Shown: positions 32,636 through 41,395, numbered from the stretch's first letter. The stretch is 64,000 nucleotides of DNA from Nitrosopumilus sp. b1 (GCF_014078545.1 NZ_MU078715.1:1-64000), one strand, 5' to 3'. Numbers and translations: made by a program. The notes: generated from the letters alone by a model not told the origin.

Positions 32636-32866
32636 TCACATTTTTCTTCCCAAAACGAAGATTATTCCTCCAATAACGATCAACGCCATTCCAAAAATCC
32701 TTAACCATTCATGATATTTTGTATATTCCTCCTTAAAGCGAGGATCCTCTTGGAATTGCTCTTGGGGAATATCAGTTCCATTAAGTGCCCAAGTGGAAAA
32801 CCCAGCAAGTACTATACCCACGGCAATAAATGCAAACATCACAGTTCTTGCTGCTCCTTTTATCAT
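32636..32866 (-). CDS. small two-helix membrane protein
   Basis: A 76-residue protein with hydrophobic segments at about 8-27 and 56-73, and between them a charged extracytoplasmic loop (QEQFQEDPRFKEEYTKYHEW). Basic residues at both ends (IKGAAR, GRKM) suggest both termini are inside. No family is recognised. It lies between tRNA-Lys and a universal stress protein gene. Confidence 0.6.
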   Translation of the reverse strand: MIKGAARTVMFAFIAVGIVLAGFSTWALNGTDIPQEQFQEDPRFKEEYTKYHEWLRIFGMALIVIGGIIFVLGRKM

Positions 32867-32897
32867 GACAAAAAGTTTTCCTGATTAATTTTTGAAG

Positions 32898-33332
32898 TCA
32901 TTTCACAATCAATACCGGGCAGTGAACCCTATTAGAAACTCCATTTGCTACGCTACCAAGAATTAGTTTATCCCAATTAGTTTTGCCATGCGATCCCATT
33001 ACTACAAGATCCATTTTGCTTGATTTGGCATAGCTGACAATGGCCTTTCCAACATTTTGTGGATAGATAATTTTTGAGTTAAATTTTACATTTGATTTTT
33101 TTGCAGATTCTCCAAATTTTTTAAATTGCCCTTGTATAATTTTTAATTGTCGTTTAAGATCTGCATCAGCTATACGGTTATCTACATACCAAGAACCAGT
33201 CATTGGAGTATTCAACACGGTCAGAATTGTAATTTTTGCAGAATATTTTTTTCCCAGATTCAATGCAATTTTAAATGCACGATTAGCAAATTTTGAGCCG
33301 TCATATGGAACTAAAATATTTTGGAACAGCAT
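32898..33332 (-). CDS. universal stress protein (UspA family)
   Basis: A 144-residue single UspA domain. It opens FQNILVPYDGSKFANRAF and has the ATP-binding signature GSHGKTNWDKLILGSVANG near the C-terminus, matching the G-2x-G-9x-G(S/T) pattern. It is therefore an ATP-binding type rather than the UspA-type that lacks it. Its role is a general stress or energy-status response, not known in detail. Confidence 0.93.
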   Translation of the reverse strand: MLFQNILVPYDGSKFANRAFKIALNLGKKYSAKITILTVLNTPMTGSWYVDNRIADADLKRQLKIIQGQFKKFGESAKKSNVKFNSKIIYPQNVGKAIVSYAKSSKMDLVVMGSHGKTNWDKLILGSVANGVSNRVHCPVLIVK

Positions 33333-33532
33333 ACAGTGAATTTGATATTTGAGAAATTAAAGGGGGATTATGATTATCAAAAACAAAAATGAAGGAGGGC
33401 TTTAAGTAAGAAATGTTTCATCATATAGGAGATCGATTTTTATCGGGTCTTTTTTCATCTATGTTTTGTCGCCAGAGACATTATATCAGATGTATAATTT
33501 TCACATATGATTTTGACCAATAATTGAAGTGA

Positions 33533-34993
33533 TTATTTTTTTAATTCGTTTACTTTGGAAGATAATGCATCCAGAGAATTTGTAACATCGTTGTCTCGCT
33601 TGACAGTGCCGCCTCGGTATGCATTAATCTTTGATAATCTATTTTCGATCATCCTCTTTTGTTCTGAAAATCCTGATGAGCCCTGCGATTTTCTCTCCTT
33701 TAGTGAGGATGCAACGGTAGTGTTCTTGATAATTTCTGAAACAACTTTAGAATCAACTCCTGTTCCCTGAATTGATTTTGTTATCTCAGATGGCGTGAGT
33801 TTTGATAATTGTTTTTTGGACTGGTATGCAGCTTGGACTAGTTGTCCTGCAATCTTGTGAGTTGTTCTAAATGGAACACCGTTTTGAACTAGCTTCTCTG
33901 CAATGTCGAGGGCAATAAGGTAACCACCATCTGCAGCCTTTTTCATATTTTTTTCATTTACAGAAAGTGTAAGCAACATTGATTTCATTACGATTAATGC
34001 ACTGATTGAAATTTTTGATGTCTTCCATATTGAGGATTTTATTTGCTGTAGGTCACGTCCGTAACCCGTTGCCAATCCCTTTACAGTTGACAAGATAGCC
34101 ATCAAGTATCCGATTATCTCAGCAGTCTTTCCACGTGTTAGCTCCAAGATGTCAGGATTCTTTTTTTGCGGCATAACACTTGATGGAGAAGTAAACTCAT
34201 CGGATAACTCTATGAATGAAAATTCAGATGTTGACCAAATAACAAAGTCTTCAGAAATTTTACTAAGGTTTGTCATCAGGATGGCAATTGCAGAGACGTA
34301 TTCTGCTACAAAGTCACGTGTGCTAGTAGCATCAATAGAGTTCTCAACTATTCCCTTAAAGCCCAACATCTTTGCTGTGCTTTGCCTATCAATTGGAATG
34401 CTTGTTCCACCAACAGGACCTGCTCCCAATGGGCTTTCATTTACTCGTCCATATGTGACGTATAGTCGGTCCAAATCACGAAACAATGCGTCTGCATGTG
34501 CCAAAAGATAATGCGAGAATGTTCCAACCTGGGCTTGCTGCAAGTGTGTATAAAGCGGCATGATTGTCTTGTCATGTTTTTGTGCTAATGATACTAGAGC
34601 TTCAATTGTATCCAGTAAACAATTGCATAGGATGTTTATGTCATCTCGAATCTTCATTCGAATATCAAGTGAGACCTGATCATTGCGTGATCGAGCAGTA
34701 TGCATCTTTCCACCGCTTGCAATTCCTGCTTTTTTGATGACTAGTGATTCAATTAATTCATGAATGTCTTCAGAGTCAGATGTAACATCAAATTTTTCTT
34801 TCTTGAGTTCCTCAAGTGCTGATAAAATTTTCTTGATATCATTTTTTGAAATAATATTATTCTCATACAGCATTATTGCGTGTGCTTGACTGCCCAAGAT
34901 ATCATACAAAGCAATCTCAGTATCATCTGATATTGATGAAACATAATCAAGAGTTATTTTGTTTAGGTCATTTCCTAGACGTGACCGATACAT
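33533..34993 (-). CDS. argH: argininosuccinate lyase
   Basis: A 486-residue enzyme of the fumarase/aspartase superfamily. It splits argininosuccinate to arginine and fumarate. The catalytic signature SSVMPQKKNPDILELTRGK is visible at about residues 272-290, with HTARSRNDQV (about 98-107) as another substrate block. I place the start at ATG 34993 (MYRSRLGNDL), the normal family start; a longer frame to 35227 lies antisense to the DUF59 gene and is not coding. The TATA box for this start is shared with the divergent gene. Confidence 0.94.
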   Translation of the reverse strand: MYRSRLGNDLNKITLDYVSSISDDTEIALYDILGSQAHAIMLYENNIISKNDIKKILSALEELKKEKFDVTSDSEDIHELIESLVIKKAGIASGGKMHTARSRNDQVSLDIRMKIRDDINILCNCLLDTIEALVSLAQKHDKTIMPLYTHLQQAQVGTFSHYLLAHADALFRDLDRLYVTYGRVNESPLGAGPVGGTSIPIDRQSTAKMLGFKGIVENSIDATSTRDFVAEYVSAIAILMTNLSKISEDFVIWSTSEFSFIELSDEFTSPSSVMPQKKNPDILELTRGKTAEIIGYLMAILSTVKGLATGYGRDLQQIKSSIWKTSKISISALIVMKSMLLTLSVNEKNMKKAADGGYLIALDIAEKLVQNGVPFRTTHKIAGQLVQAAYQSKKQLSKLTPSEITKSIQGTGVDSKVVSEIIKNTTVASSLKERKSQGSSGFSEQKRMIENRLSKINAYRGGTVKRDNDVTNSLDALSSKVNELKK

Positions 34994-35042
34994 CACGATT
35001 ATTTCTAGAATGGTTATATATAGCATAGACGATTTGGCGTTC
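34994..35042. promoter_or_regulatory. 49-bp divergent promoter with one symmetric TATA box
   Basis: Only one TATA-like element, TTATATATA at 35014-35022, lies between the argH ATG (34991-34993, minus) and the DUF59 ATG (35043, plus). Its centre is 25 bases from each start codon. Because the element reads as TATA in both directions, it could drive both genes as leaderless mRNAs. Confidence 0.7.
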
Positions 35043-35366
35043 ATGTCACAAGACGTCAAACAACTTCGTGTGAAAATTTTTGATGAACTATCAAAGATCG
35101 TAGATCCTGAAATCAACACATCGATAACTGATTTGGAATTAATTGATGAAGTTGACATTAATGAAAAAAATGTCAAGGTGGATTTGCATCTGACTAGTCC
35201 ATTTTGTCCAGCAGTGTTTGGATTCAAGATTTGCCAAGATGTTCATGATAATCTACTCAAGATAGATGGGATTGATGATGTCAAGGTAAATGTCTCAAAT
35301 CACTTTATGGCAGAGCAGATTAACAATCAGGTAAATAACAGCCCAAATCCAAAAAAACAGGGTTAG
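35043..35366 (+). CDS. DUF59/MIP18-type iron-sulfur assembly protein
   Basis: A 107-residue protein of the MIP18/SufT/PaaD superfamily. It has VDPEINTSITDLELIDEVDI (about 17-36) and LTSPFCPAVFGFKICQDV (about 48-65), where the Cys in the TxPxCP-type block is the conserved position. Members help Fe-S cluster maturation. It may serve the many Fe-S proteins encoded here, such as SdhB next to it. I use ATG 35043 (MSQDVKQL). An upstream extension to 34959 overlaps argH and is rejected. Confidence 0.85.
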   Translation: MSQDVKQLRVKIFDELSKIVDPEINTSITDLELIDEVDINEKNVKVDLHLTSPFCPAVFGFKICQDVHDNLLKIDGIDDVKVNVSNHFMAEQINNQVNNSPNPKKQG

Positions 35367-36128
35367 TTAACGATTAAAGCCTAATAGGTATCCTCGAAGT
35401 AATTGAATTCCCATAGCAGGATCTACTCCCTTTGGACAGACCTGGCTACAAGAGCCAGCAAAATGACATCGCCAAATTCCATGGGATTCGTCAATAACTT
35501 TTAGTCTGTCATTCTTTCCTTTGTCACGGTTATCTGCAACATAGCGATATGCTTGGGCCAATGCTTGAGGGCCAACAAAGGATGAGTCCATAGTCATTGT
35601 TGGACATGCAGAGTTGCACAAGCCACATTTTATGCAGCCAGCAAACTGGATGAACTTTTCAAGCTCTTCAGGAGTTTGGATGTGTTCTTTAGTTCTGTCA
35701 GTAACTTCGGTTTCATCATTAATCATAAACGGTTTTACTTTTTTGTGGTTTGCAAACATTCTATCAAAGCCGACTGTAAGATCTCGAATAATTGGAAAGT
35801 TATTCATCGGCTCTACTGTTACAACATTAGAGTTTAGCTCACTAATTTTTGTAAAGCATGCCAGTCTTGGTTTTCCATTAATTACCATTCCACACGAACC
35901 ACATGTTGCTTGTCTGCAAGAGTATCGCACAGCAATAGAATGATCAAAGTATTTCTTTGCTTCAAGAATTGCTTCAAGAACTGTAGTCCATTTTTGAACA
36001 GGTATCTGAAAGTCCATGAATTTTTTCTCATTGTCTGTATTAGGATTAATTCTTGCAACACGCAGTGTAATTGTTTGCGAAGGAGAGACATTACTAGATG
36101 ATTGTTCTGTTGCTAATTCTGTTGCCAT
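35367..36128 (-). CDS. sdhB: succinate dehydrogenase iron-sulfur subunit
   Basis: A 253-residue subunit with three cluster motifs: the [2Fe-2S] set CRQATCGSCGMV plus the later Cys of PRLAC, the first [4Fe-4S] set CIKCGLCNSAC, and a third set from CHFAGSC and CSQVCPKG. It takes electrons from the SdhA flavin to quinone at SdhC/SdhD. The last base of the convergent DUF59 gene touches its stop (zero gap). It is the last gene of an sdhACDB operon read on the minus strand. Confidence 0.95.
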   Translation of the reverse strand: MATELATEQSSSNVSPSQTITLRVARINPNTDNEKKFMDFQIPVQKWTTVLEAILEAKKYFDHSIAVRYSCRQATCGSCGMVINGKPRLACFTKISELNSNVVTVEPMNNFPIIRDLTVGFDRMFANHKKVKPFMINDETEVTDRTKEHIQTPEELEKFIQFAGCIKCGLCNSACPTMTMDSSFVGPQALAQAYRYVADNRDKGKNDRLKVIDESHGIWRCHFAGSCSQVCPKGVDPAMGIQLLRGYLLGFNR

Positions 36129-36473
36129 TTACACCATCCCCATACTCGTCATAAATATAGTTCGTGAACCATATGCAATTACTGCAATCATTGCAGCTAC
36201 ACAACCATATGATACTGCTTTCTCATATGAGGGTCCTTGTTTAAACTCTAGTAAAATAACCCGCAATCCATTGAATCCGTGAATTGATAATAGAATCAAA
36301 ATTATCTCAAGCATTCCAGCATATGGTAGGAATTGGTAATTTGCAATTACACTCTCATACTCTAGTGATTGAGAGAAATCTTGGGTCAATCTAAACAAAA
36401 TGTGTACTGCGACAAGAGCAACTGCTCCAAGTGCAGTTCCATAGTGAATTTTCATAATTGTGCTTTCTCTCAT
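36129..36473 (-). CDS. sdhD: succinate dehydrogenase membrane anchor subunit D
   Basis: About 114 residues with three hydrophobic helices. Histidines in the first and second helix (KIHYGTALGAV, LLSIHGFNGL) are candidate heme b ligands. I take ATG 36473 (MRESTIMKIH), two bases after the sdhC stop; a TTG at 36485 would overlap sdhC by 11 bases. It is directly followed by sdhB with no gap. It anchors the flavoprotein and Fe-S subunits and forms the quinone site with SdhC. Confidence 0.85.
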   Translation of the reverse strand: MRESTIMKIHYGTALGAVALVAVHILFRLTQDFSQSLEYESVIANYQFLPYAGMLEIILILLSIHGFNGLRVILLEFKQGPSYEKAVSYGCVAAMIAVIAYGSRTIFMTSMGMV

Positions 36474-36474
36474 T

Positions 36475-36924
36475 TTATTCACCAAACATTACGGTCATTC
36501 CGTACATCATAGCAATTGCAGCCAATACTATTGCAGAGTAAATTCCAATTTTGTGTCGATAGTTTTGAGAACGTGGAGTGTATGGGTAGTCAGCTCGTCC
36601 AGGAGTTCCAACACCAACACCACCATGTCCTAGCATTACACGAATTCCGTTTACCGTATGAAAGACACACATTCCAATTACAATGGTAAGAACAATGTGA
36701 CCTTCTGTTGTTTGTGTCATGGCAAGGACTTCTGCCCAGCCGGCTTTTCCTTTTAGAATATTACTTGTTTCATAAATGTGAGCAACAAAATATGCCAACA
36801 GTCCCAATCCTGTCAAGCGCATTAACCAGTATGCAAAGCGCTCAATCCCGTATCTTCCGGGATTTGCCATTCCCTTGATTCCTTCTTTGTTTTCATTTAC
36901 TTTGTCTTCATTTACTTTTGCCAT
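36475..36924 (-). CDS. sdhC: succinate dehydrogenase cytochrome b subunit C
   Basis: A 149-residue anchor with three helices: RFAYWLMRLTGLGLLAYFVAH, HIVLTIVIGMCVFHTVNGI and KIGIYSAIVLAAIAMMYGMTVMF. The His of YFVAH and of CVFHTVNG and the RLTG pattern are typical of SdhC and may bind heme b and quinone. The N-terminus has 20 charged residues. The gene overlaps nothing and is followed immediately by sdhD. Confidence 0.9.
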   Translation of the reverse strand: MAKVNEDKVNENKEGIKGMANPGRYGIERFAYWLMRLTGLGLLAYFVAHIYETSNILKGKAGWAEVLAMTQTTEGHIVLTIVIGMCVFHTVNGIRVMLGHGGVGVGTPGRADYPYTPRSQNYRHKIGIYSAIVLAAIAMMYGMTVMFGE

Positions 36925-38637
36925 TCAGTATTTCCTCTCCACTGGTTGGTAATTAGTAATTGTTACAGGGTGAGTCTTCATTATTGGCTCTTTTGGATCA
37001 TAGTACGCCAGAGTATGATGTAAGAATTTTGTATCGTCACGTTTTGGATAATCTATCCTTGCATGAGCTCCTCTTGATTCTTTTCTGTTGATTGCCCCAA
37101 TCAGTACAACTTCTGCCACTCTAAACATAGAGTCTAGCTCCATTACATTTGTAAAGTTTGTATTGTATTCTTTGGCTTTATCATCAACATGTTTCCAGGT
37201 TTGTTCACGTAGTTTTCTAAGCTTCTTCAAACCATCAACAAGTTTTTCTTCAGTTCTGTATACGTATGCTTTTTCATTCATCATATCAGTTAGCTCCTGT
37301 CTAATCTCGTATGGATTTGCATCTCCATTTCCTCGAAATATTCCATCATAGATTCTCTTCTCTTCTGCGGTAACTAGGTGATGTGGCCATGGTGTTGAAG
37401 GCACTCCTTTTTTGATGTATTCAGCAGCAAGTGAGCCTGTGATGTTTCCCCATACTATACACTCAGATGTAGAATTTGCGCCTAATCTGTTTGAGCCATG
37501 AACGCTATTGCAAGCTGCCTCTCCAGCAGCCCAAACTCCCTGTAATTCTGTGGCACCATCAATGTCAGTGTGAATTCCACCCATCATATAGTGACATACG
37601 GGTCTGACATCCATAATCTCTTGGGCAGGATCAATGCCGGAGAATTTAATTGAAATCTCTCTAATTCCTCCAAGTTTTTCTTTGATTACTTCATCACCCA
37701 AGTGACGCAGGTCAAGCTTCATACAGTCAACACCAGTTTCATGTTTGAATCCTCTGCCTTCGTTAATTTCAGTAATCATAGAACGAGATACAATATCTCT
37801 TGGTGCAAGCTCCATCTTGTTTGCTGCATATTTTTTCATGAATCGTTCACCTTTGTTATTTAGTAGATATCCACCTTCACCTCTTGCTCCTTCTGTAATT
37901 AGAATTCCAGATGGTAAGATGCCAGTTGGATGAAACTGAACAAACTCCATGTCTTTGAGTGCCATTCCTGCACGAAATGCCATGTCTAGTCCATCAGGTG
38001 TTGAAGAGTGAGCATATGTTGAAAAGCTGTACAGTCTTCCAGCACCACCTGTAGCGATGATTAGTGCTTTGGCTTTGATTGAATAAAATGCTCCAGACTT
38101 TAGATCAATTGCAGTAATTCCTAGAAATCTTTGACCATCGTGAATTATTGAAGTTGCAAACCATTCATTGAGATATTCAATGTTATCAAATCTCTGACAT
38201 GTATCATAGAGCGTCTGCATCTCAAAAAAGCCAACCTTATCAGATGCATATGTTGCTCTTGGAAAACTGTATCCACCAAATGCTCTCTGATCAATTCTTC
38301 CATCTTTTCTTCTAGACCAAGGCATTCCCCAGTGTTCTAACTGGTAAACTTGTTTTGGCATTTCACGGCAAAGTCTTTCTGCGACATCTTGGTCTGCTAA
38401 AAAGTCACTTCCCTTTACAGTATCATAAATGTGAGATTCAATAGAGTCACCTTCTTCTTCAAACAATACTGCAGCTGTACCACCCTCTGCAGAAACGGAG
38501 TGTGAACGCATTACCTGAACTTTTGATACCATGGCAATTTTGATATCAGGACTTTTTTGTGCAGCTGAAATTCCAGCGCGTAATCCAGCCAATCCGGTAC
38601 CACAGATAATCAAATCATATTCGATTGACTCGACCAT
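36925..38637 (-). CDS. sdhA: succinate dehydrogenase flavoprotein subunit
   Basis: A 570-residue FAD enzyme. It has an FAD-binding N-terminus (ICGTGLAGLRAGI), the segment around residue 46 RSHSVSAEGGTAAV whose His is the site of covalent FAD attachment, the active-site block REGARGEGGYLLN-like TEGARGEGGYL, and HGSNRLGANS near the C half. It oxidises succinate to fumarate in the citric acid and hydroxybutyrate routes. It is the first gene of the operon; its promoter lies between here and the divergent PadR gene. Confidence 0.96.
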   Translation of the reverse strand: MVESIEYDLIICGTGLAGLRAGISAAQKSPDIKIAMVSKVQVMRSHSVSAEGGTAAVLFEEEGDSIESHIYDTVKGSDFLADQDVAERLCREMPKQVYQLEHWGMPWSRRKDGRIDQRAFGGYSFPRATYASDKVGFFEMQTLYDTCQRFDNIEYLNEWFATSIIHDGQRFLGITAIDLKSGAFYSIKAKALIIATGGAGRLYSFSTYAHSSTPDGLDMAFRAGMALKDMEFVQFHPTGILPSGILITEGARGEGGYLLNNKGERFMKKYAANKMELAPRDIVSRSMITEINEGRGFKHETGVDCMKLDLRHLGDEVIKEKLGGIREISIKFSGIDPAQEIMDVRPVCHYMMGGIHTDIDGATELQGVWAAGEAACNSVHGSNRLGANSTSECIVWGNITGSLAAEYIKKGVPSTPWPHHLVTAEEKRIYDGIFRGNGDANPYEIRQELTDMMNEKAYVYRTEEKLVDGLKKLRKLREQTWKHVDDKAKEYNTNFTNVMELDSMFRVAEVVLIGAINRKESRGAHARIDYPKRDDTKFLHHTLAYYDPKEPIMKTHPVTITNYQPVERKY

Positions 38638-38707
38638 TTTCAGTCAGACTACCATGAGGGTGGTTAAATATGTAGTATAGAATGGATTAGATCCGAATAA
38701 TTAATAT

Positions 38708-38733
38708 ATATCGCTAGCGATATCACTAGTGAT
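38708..38733. promoter_or_regulatory. tandem palindromic operator at the PadR start
   Basis: Two perfect palindromes overlap by two bases: ATATCGCTAGCGATAT (38708-38723) and ATCACTAGTGAT (38722-38733). Both match ATCrCTAGyGAT with centres 12 bases apart. They run from the TATA-like TAATATATA (38702-38710) to the PadR start codon at 38732, so binding would block transcription. Autoregulation is the likely purpose. Confidence 0.7.
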
Positions 38734-39241
38734 GATTGCAGACTGGTTTCAAAGAGTAGGCAGTTCAGTCCCCAGAGGATTTTCACGATACTACATACTA
38801 GAGATCTTAAAATCAAAACCATATTCTGGAAAAGAGATTATCGATCATGCTTCTGAGCAAAGCCAGGGAATATGGAAACCATCTCCAGGATTGATCTATC
38901 CATTACTTGGCAGGTTATTGGATGAAGGACTAATCGATGAAACAAAGGATGGCAAGTATCAGATTACATCAAAGGGAAAATCAACTGCAGAAGATGTTGA
39001 AAAAATACATGATGTTGTAAGAAAGCAACTTGACGTATTGTTTAGACTAGGAAACATTGGGCGCTTTGTAGCCATGGATACTTTGGAGAAGATCTTCAGT
39101 ATGGGTTCATTATTGAGCTCAAATGCCGAAAACATGACAAGGCAAGAGACTGAAAAATATAGAAAGTTCCTCCAGTCAGAGCTTGAAAAATTAGATGAAA
39201 AATCAGCCAAAAAGAAAGGCAAAGAGTTCAAGGTAGAATAG
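38732..39241 (+). CDS. PadR-family transcriptional regulator
   Basis: A 169-residue protein. The PadR winged helix is at about 15-85, with the signature PSPGLIYPLLGRLLDEGLI (about 50-68) and DGKYQITSKGK in the wing. The C-terminal part (about 85-169) is helical and ends in a Lys/Glu-rich tail (KLDEKSAKKKGKEF), suitable for dimerisation. PadR proteins repress genes until an effector binds. A GTG at 38729 also precedes ATG 38732. It may control itself through the tandem palindrome and perhaps the adjacent genes. Confidence 0.88.
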   Translation: MIADWFQRVGSSVPRGFSRYYILEILKSKPYSGKEIIDHASEQSQGIWKPSPGLIYPLLGRLLDEGLIDETKDGKYQITSKGKSTAEDVEKIHDVVRKQLDVLFRLGNIGRFVAMDTLEKIFSMGSLLSSNAENMTRQETEKYRKFLQSELEKLDEKSAKKKGKEFKVE

Positions 39242-39281
39242 AAAATTCAGCATTTATTATTAGTCAAGTTTTAAGGATATC

Positions 39282-39533
39282 ATGATAGAGTCCGATGATG
39301 CCGCAAAGGTTCTTGAAACAGTTGCAAAAAACCTAATTGGAGTATCAAGGGATAAAGCAAATTTCCAGAAACTTCCAGATTCCTTTTGGGGATACTTTGC
39401 AAGAGGGCATGACAAGAAAGGAAAATTTGGCGTCATAGTTACATATTCAGAGAAAGGCACTGATGTTGATGAGTTAATTGCCATGTATGAGAAGTGGGTT
39501 TCCCAAAACAAATCAGATGAATTAAAATCATAA
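39282..39533 (+). CDS. small soluble protein of unknown function
   Basis: An 83-residue acidic-to-basic protein. It begins with a helix (DAAKVLETVAKNLI), then a Trp/Phe-rich middle (DSFWGYFARGHDKKGKFGVIV) and ends with another helix (DELIAMYEKWVSQN). No family is recognised. It lies on the plus strand between the PadR gene and the isocitrate lyase-family gene with gaps of 40 and 25 bases, so the three may share a transcript. Confidence 0.6.
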   Translation: MIESDDAAKVLETVAKNLIGVSRDKANFQKLPDSFWGYFARGHDKKGKFGVIVTYSEKGTDVDELIAMYEKWVSQNKSDELKS

Positions 39534-39558
39534 ATAATTCACCGACAAATCTCCCTCA

Positions 39559-40425
39559 TTGAAAAAATTCAAGGCCATTCTAAAAAAGAAAGGACCACTT
39601 GTAATTCCTGGAGTGTATGATGCAATAGGTGCAAAGATAGCTCAAAAGGTTGGATTTGATGCAATGTTCCAAACTGGTTATGGGACTTCTGCAACGTTAT
39701 TTGGCATGCCTGATTATGGCTTTATTGGAGCTACAGAGACTGTTGATAATGCACGGAGAATCTGTAGAGCCGTTTCTACTCCTGTAATTGTAGATGTAGA
39801 TACAGGATATGGTAATGCCCTCAGCGTATGGAAGCTAGTAAAAGAGATTGAGAGTGCAGGGGCATCTGGAATATTTCTTGAGGATCAAAGATGGCCAAAA
39901 AGATGTGGACACATGCAAGGAAAGGAAGTAGTGCCGTATGAAGAGTATGCAGAAAAATTAGGTGCTGCATTGGATGCAAGAAGCAGTAAGGATTTTGTTA
40001 TTGTTGCAAGGACTGATGCAAGAGCAACACAAGGATTGGATGCTGCAATTGAAAGAGGATTAAAAAATAAAAAATTGGGAGCAGACATTATTTTTGTTGA
40101 AGCTCCCCAGTCAATTGAAGAGATGAAAAAAATTGGCAAATCGATAAAGGCTCCACTTGTTGCAAACATGATTGAGGGCGGAGCAACGCCAATTAGTTCT
40201 GCATTAGATTTGTACAAGATTGGATTTAAGATAATTCTGTATCCACTTTCAGTTTTGTTTGCAAATACTTTTGCTACAATGAATGTTCTCAAGGAATTAA
40301 AGAAGACAGGTGGAACTAAAAAAATTCAAAAGCAACTTGTAGACTTTGAAGAGTTTAACAATTTAGTAGAGTTATCAAAGTTTAGAAAGCTAGAAAAGAA
40401 GTACGGATATTCAAAAAGAGAATAA
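39559..40425 (+). CDS. isocitrate lyase / PEP mutase family enzyme
   Basis: A 288-residue alpha/beta barrel lyase beginning at TTG. The family signature KRCGHMQGKE is at about residues 113-122, and the metal-binding DVDTGYGN at about 78-85. Size and motifs suit 2-methylisocitrate lyase (PrpB) or a related oxaloacetate decarboxylase/mutase instead of full-length isocitrate lyase (about 430 residues). It splits or rearranges C-C bonds of 2-hydroxy acids. The substrate is not decided by sequence; no methylcitrate synthase lies here. Confidence 0.85.
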   Translation: MKKFKAILKKKGPLVIPGVYDAIGAKIAQKVGFDAMFQTGYGTSATLFGMPDYGFIGATETVDNARRICRAVSTPVIVDVDTGYGNALSVWKLVKEIESAGASGIFLEDQRWPKRCGHMQGKEVVPYEEYAEKLGAALDARSSKDFVIVARTDARATQGLDAAIERGLKNKKLGADIIFVEAPQSIEEMKKIGKSIKAPLVANMIEGGATPISSALDLYKIGFKIILYPLSVLFANTFATMNVLKELKKTGGTKKIQKQLVDFEEFNNLVELSKFRKLEKKYGYSKRE

Positions 40426-40446
40426 AAAATGTCAAGTAAAGCGCAT

Positions 40447-40734
40447 TTAGGATGCGTTTCTCTTTACTTCAATTTCTATTGTTGATACGTTTCTTTGTTT
40501 GCCGTCTTGTGACTCTAATGATTCAGAGCCAATCTTGATTTCACCAATAGAGTATCCAGCGTTTTCGGTTTTTCGTGAGATGATTTGTGCTACGTCAACT
40601 GCACGTCCGATGCTAAGACCTCTTGCCTTGATGTGTACGGAAGGTAAGTTTGCCAATTGAATCAGCGTAGAAGTAACATACGCCATCAAAGGTTTCTTAC
40701 CAATGAATATGGTGTCTCTTGCTTCGTTTGACAT
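40447..40734 (-). CDS. albA: DNA/RNA-binding chromatin protein Alba
   Basis: A 95-residue protein with the Alba motifs: the N-terminal IFIGKKPLMAYVTS, where one of the paired lysines is the acetylation-type site, the helix-strand block RGLSIGRAVDVAQIISRK, and the beta-hairpin SESLESQDGKQRNVSTIEIEV. It binds DNA and RNA as a dimer and shapes archaeal chromatin. It is the only chromatin gene in the window; its promoter is in the 108 bases before the divergent HEAT-repeat gene. Confidence 0.95.
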   Translation of the reverse strand: MSNEARDTIFIGKKPLMAYVTSTLIQLANLPSVHIKARGLSIGRAVDVAQIISRKTENAGYSIGEIKIGSESLESQDGKQRNVSTIEIEVKRNAS

Positions 40735-40842
40735 AGGCCTTGAGATTACTCAGGATAATTTAAATCTAAGATCAGCGAATTTGAATATTGGGGGAATTTT
40801 TTTGAAAAAATCCAAAATTCAAGATATGGAGAGCGATAATTT

Positions 40843-41394
40843 ATGGTAAATAATGCGGAAATTACAAAAATTTTAGATTCTGATTCAAAAGATTTGAAAA
40901 TTCAAACTCTAGAGTCACTTTCTGAAGCAAAAGACCCAGAAATTATTAGAAAAATCATCACAAAATTAGATGATCCTGACATTCAGGTTAGAGGCGAGGC
41001 ATTTAGCGCCCTTGTGCTAAATGAAAATGACATCTCAGAATTTTTGATTCAAAGTCTTGATTCTCAGAGTAGATACGTAAGAGGTTTTTCTGCATTAATT
41101 TTGGCAAATAGAAATGAGAAAAATTGCATCGAGTCAATAATCAAACTTACTGAAGATGAGAGCTCCATGGTTAGGGAGTGTGCATTAGGAGCATTAGGAT
41201 TTCTAAAAGCAGAAAAGGCAAAAGATGTCATTCACAGATGTTTCTTTGATTCAAGCATTGAAGTGAAAAAAAGTGCGCTCAAGGCAGCAATTGACATTGG
41301 AGAAACAGTTCACAAAGAAGAGATTGATAAAATTTCTAAAGAAAAAGATGCAGAGCTTGAAAAGCTAATAGTCTTAGCTCAAAAGAAATCATAA
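40843..41394 (+). CDS. HEAT-repeat protein
   Basis: A 183-residue protein made of helix pairs of the HEAT/PBS-lyase type. Repeats are seen at about 8-37, 39-67 (PDIQVRGEAFSALVLNE), 70-98 (SRYVRGFSALILAN), 101-129 (SSMVRECALGALGFL) and 132-160 (SIEVKKSALKAAIDI). Such solenoids bind other proteins. No catalytic motif is present. It ends two bases before the minus-strand tRNA-Ala, and may help in protein or tRNA-linked assembly, which is speculation. Confidence 0.85.
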   Translation: MVNNAEITKILDSDSKDLKIQTLESLSEAKDPEIIRKIITKLDDPDIQVRGEAFSALVLNENDISEFLIQSLDSQSRYVRGFSALILANRNEKNCIESIIKLTEDESSMVRECALGALGFLKAEKAKDVIHRCFFDSSIEVKKSALKAAIDIGETVHKEEIDKISKEKDAELEKLIVLAQKKS

Positions 41395-41395
41395 G

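Noticed and set aside
33413-33523. 36-codon plus-strand frame (MFHHIGDRF...)
   Set aside because: Too short, odd Phe/His/Cys-rich composition, no ribosome-binding site and no known family.
34994-35227. Long N-terminal extension of argH
   Set aside because: It is antisense to the DUF59 gene and past the promoter; the ATG at 34993 matches the family start.
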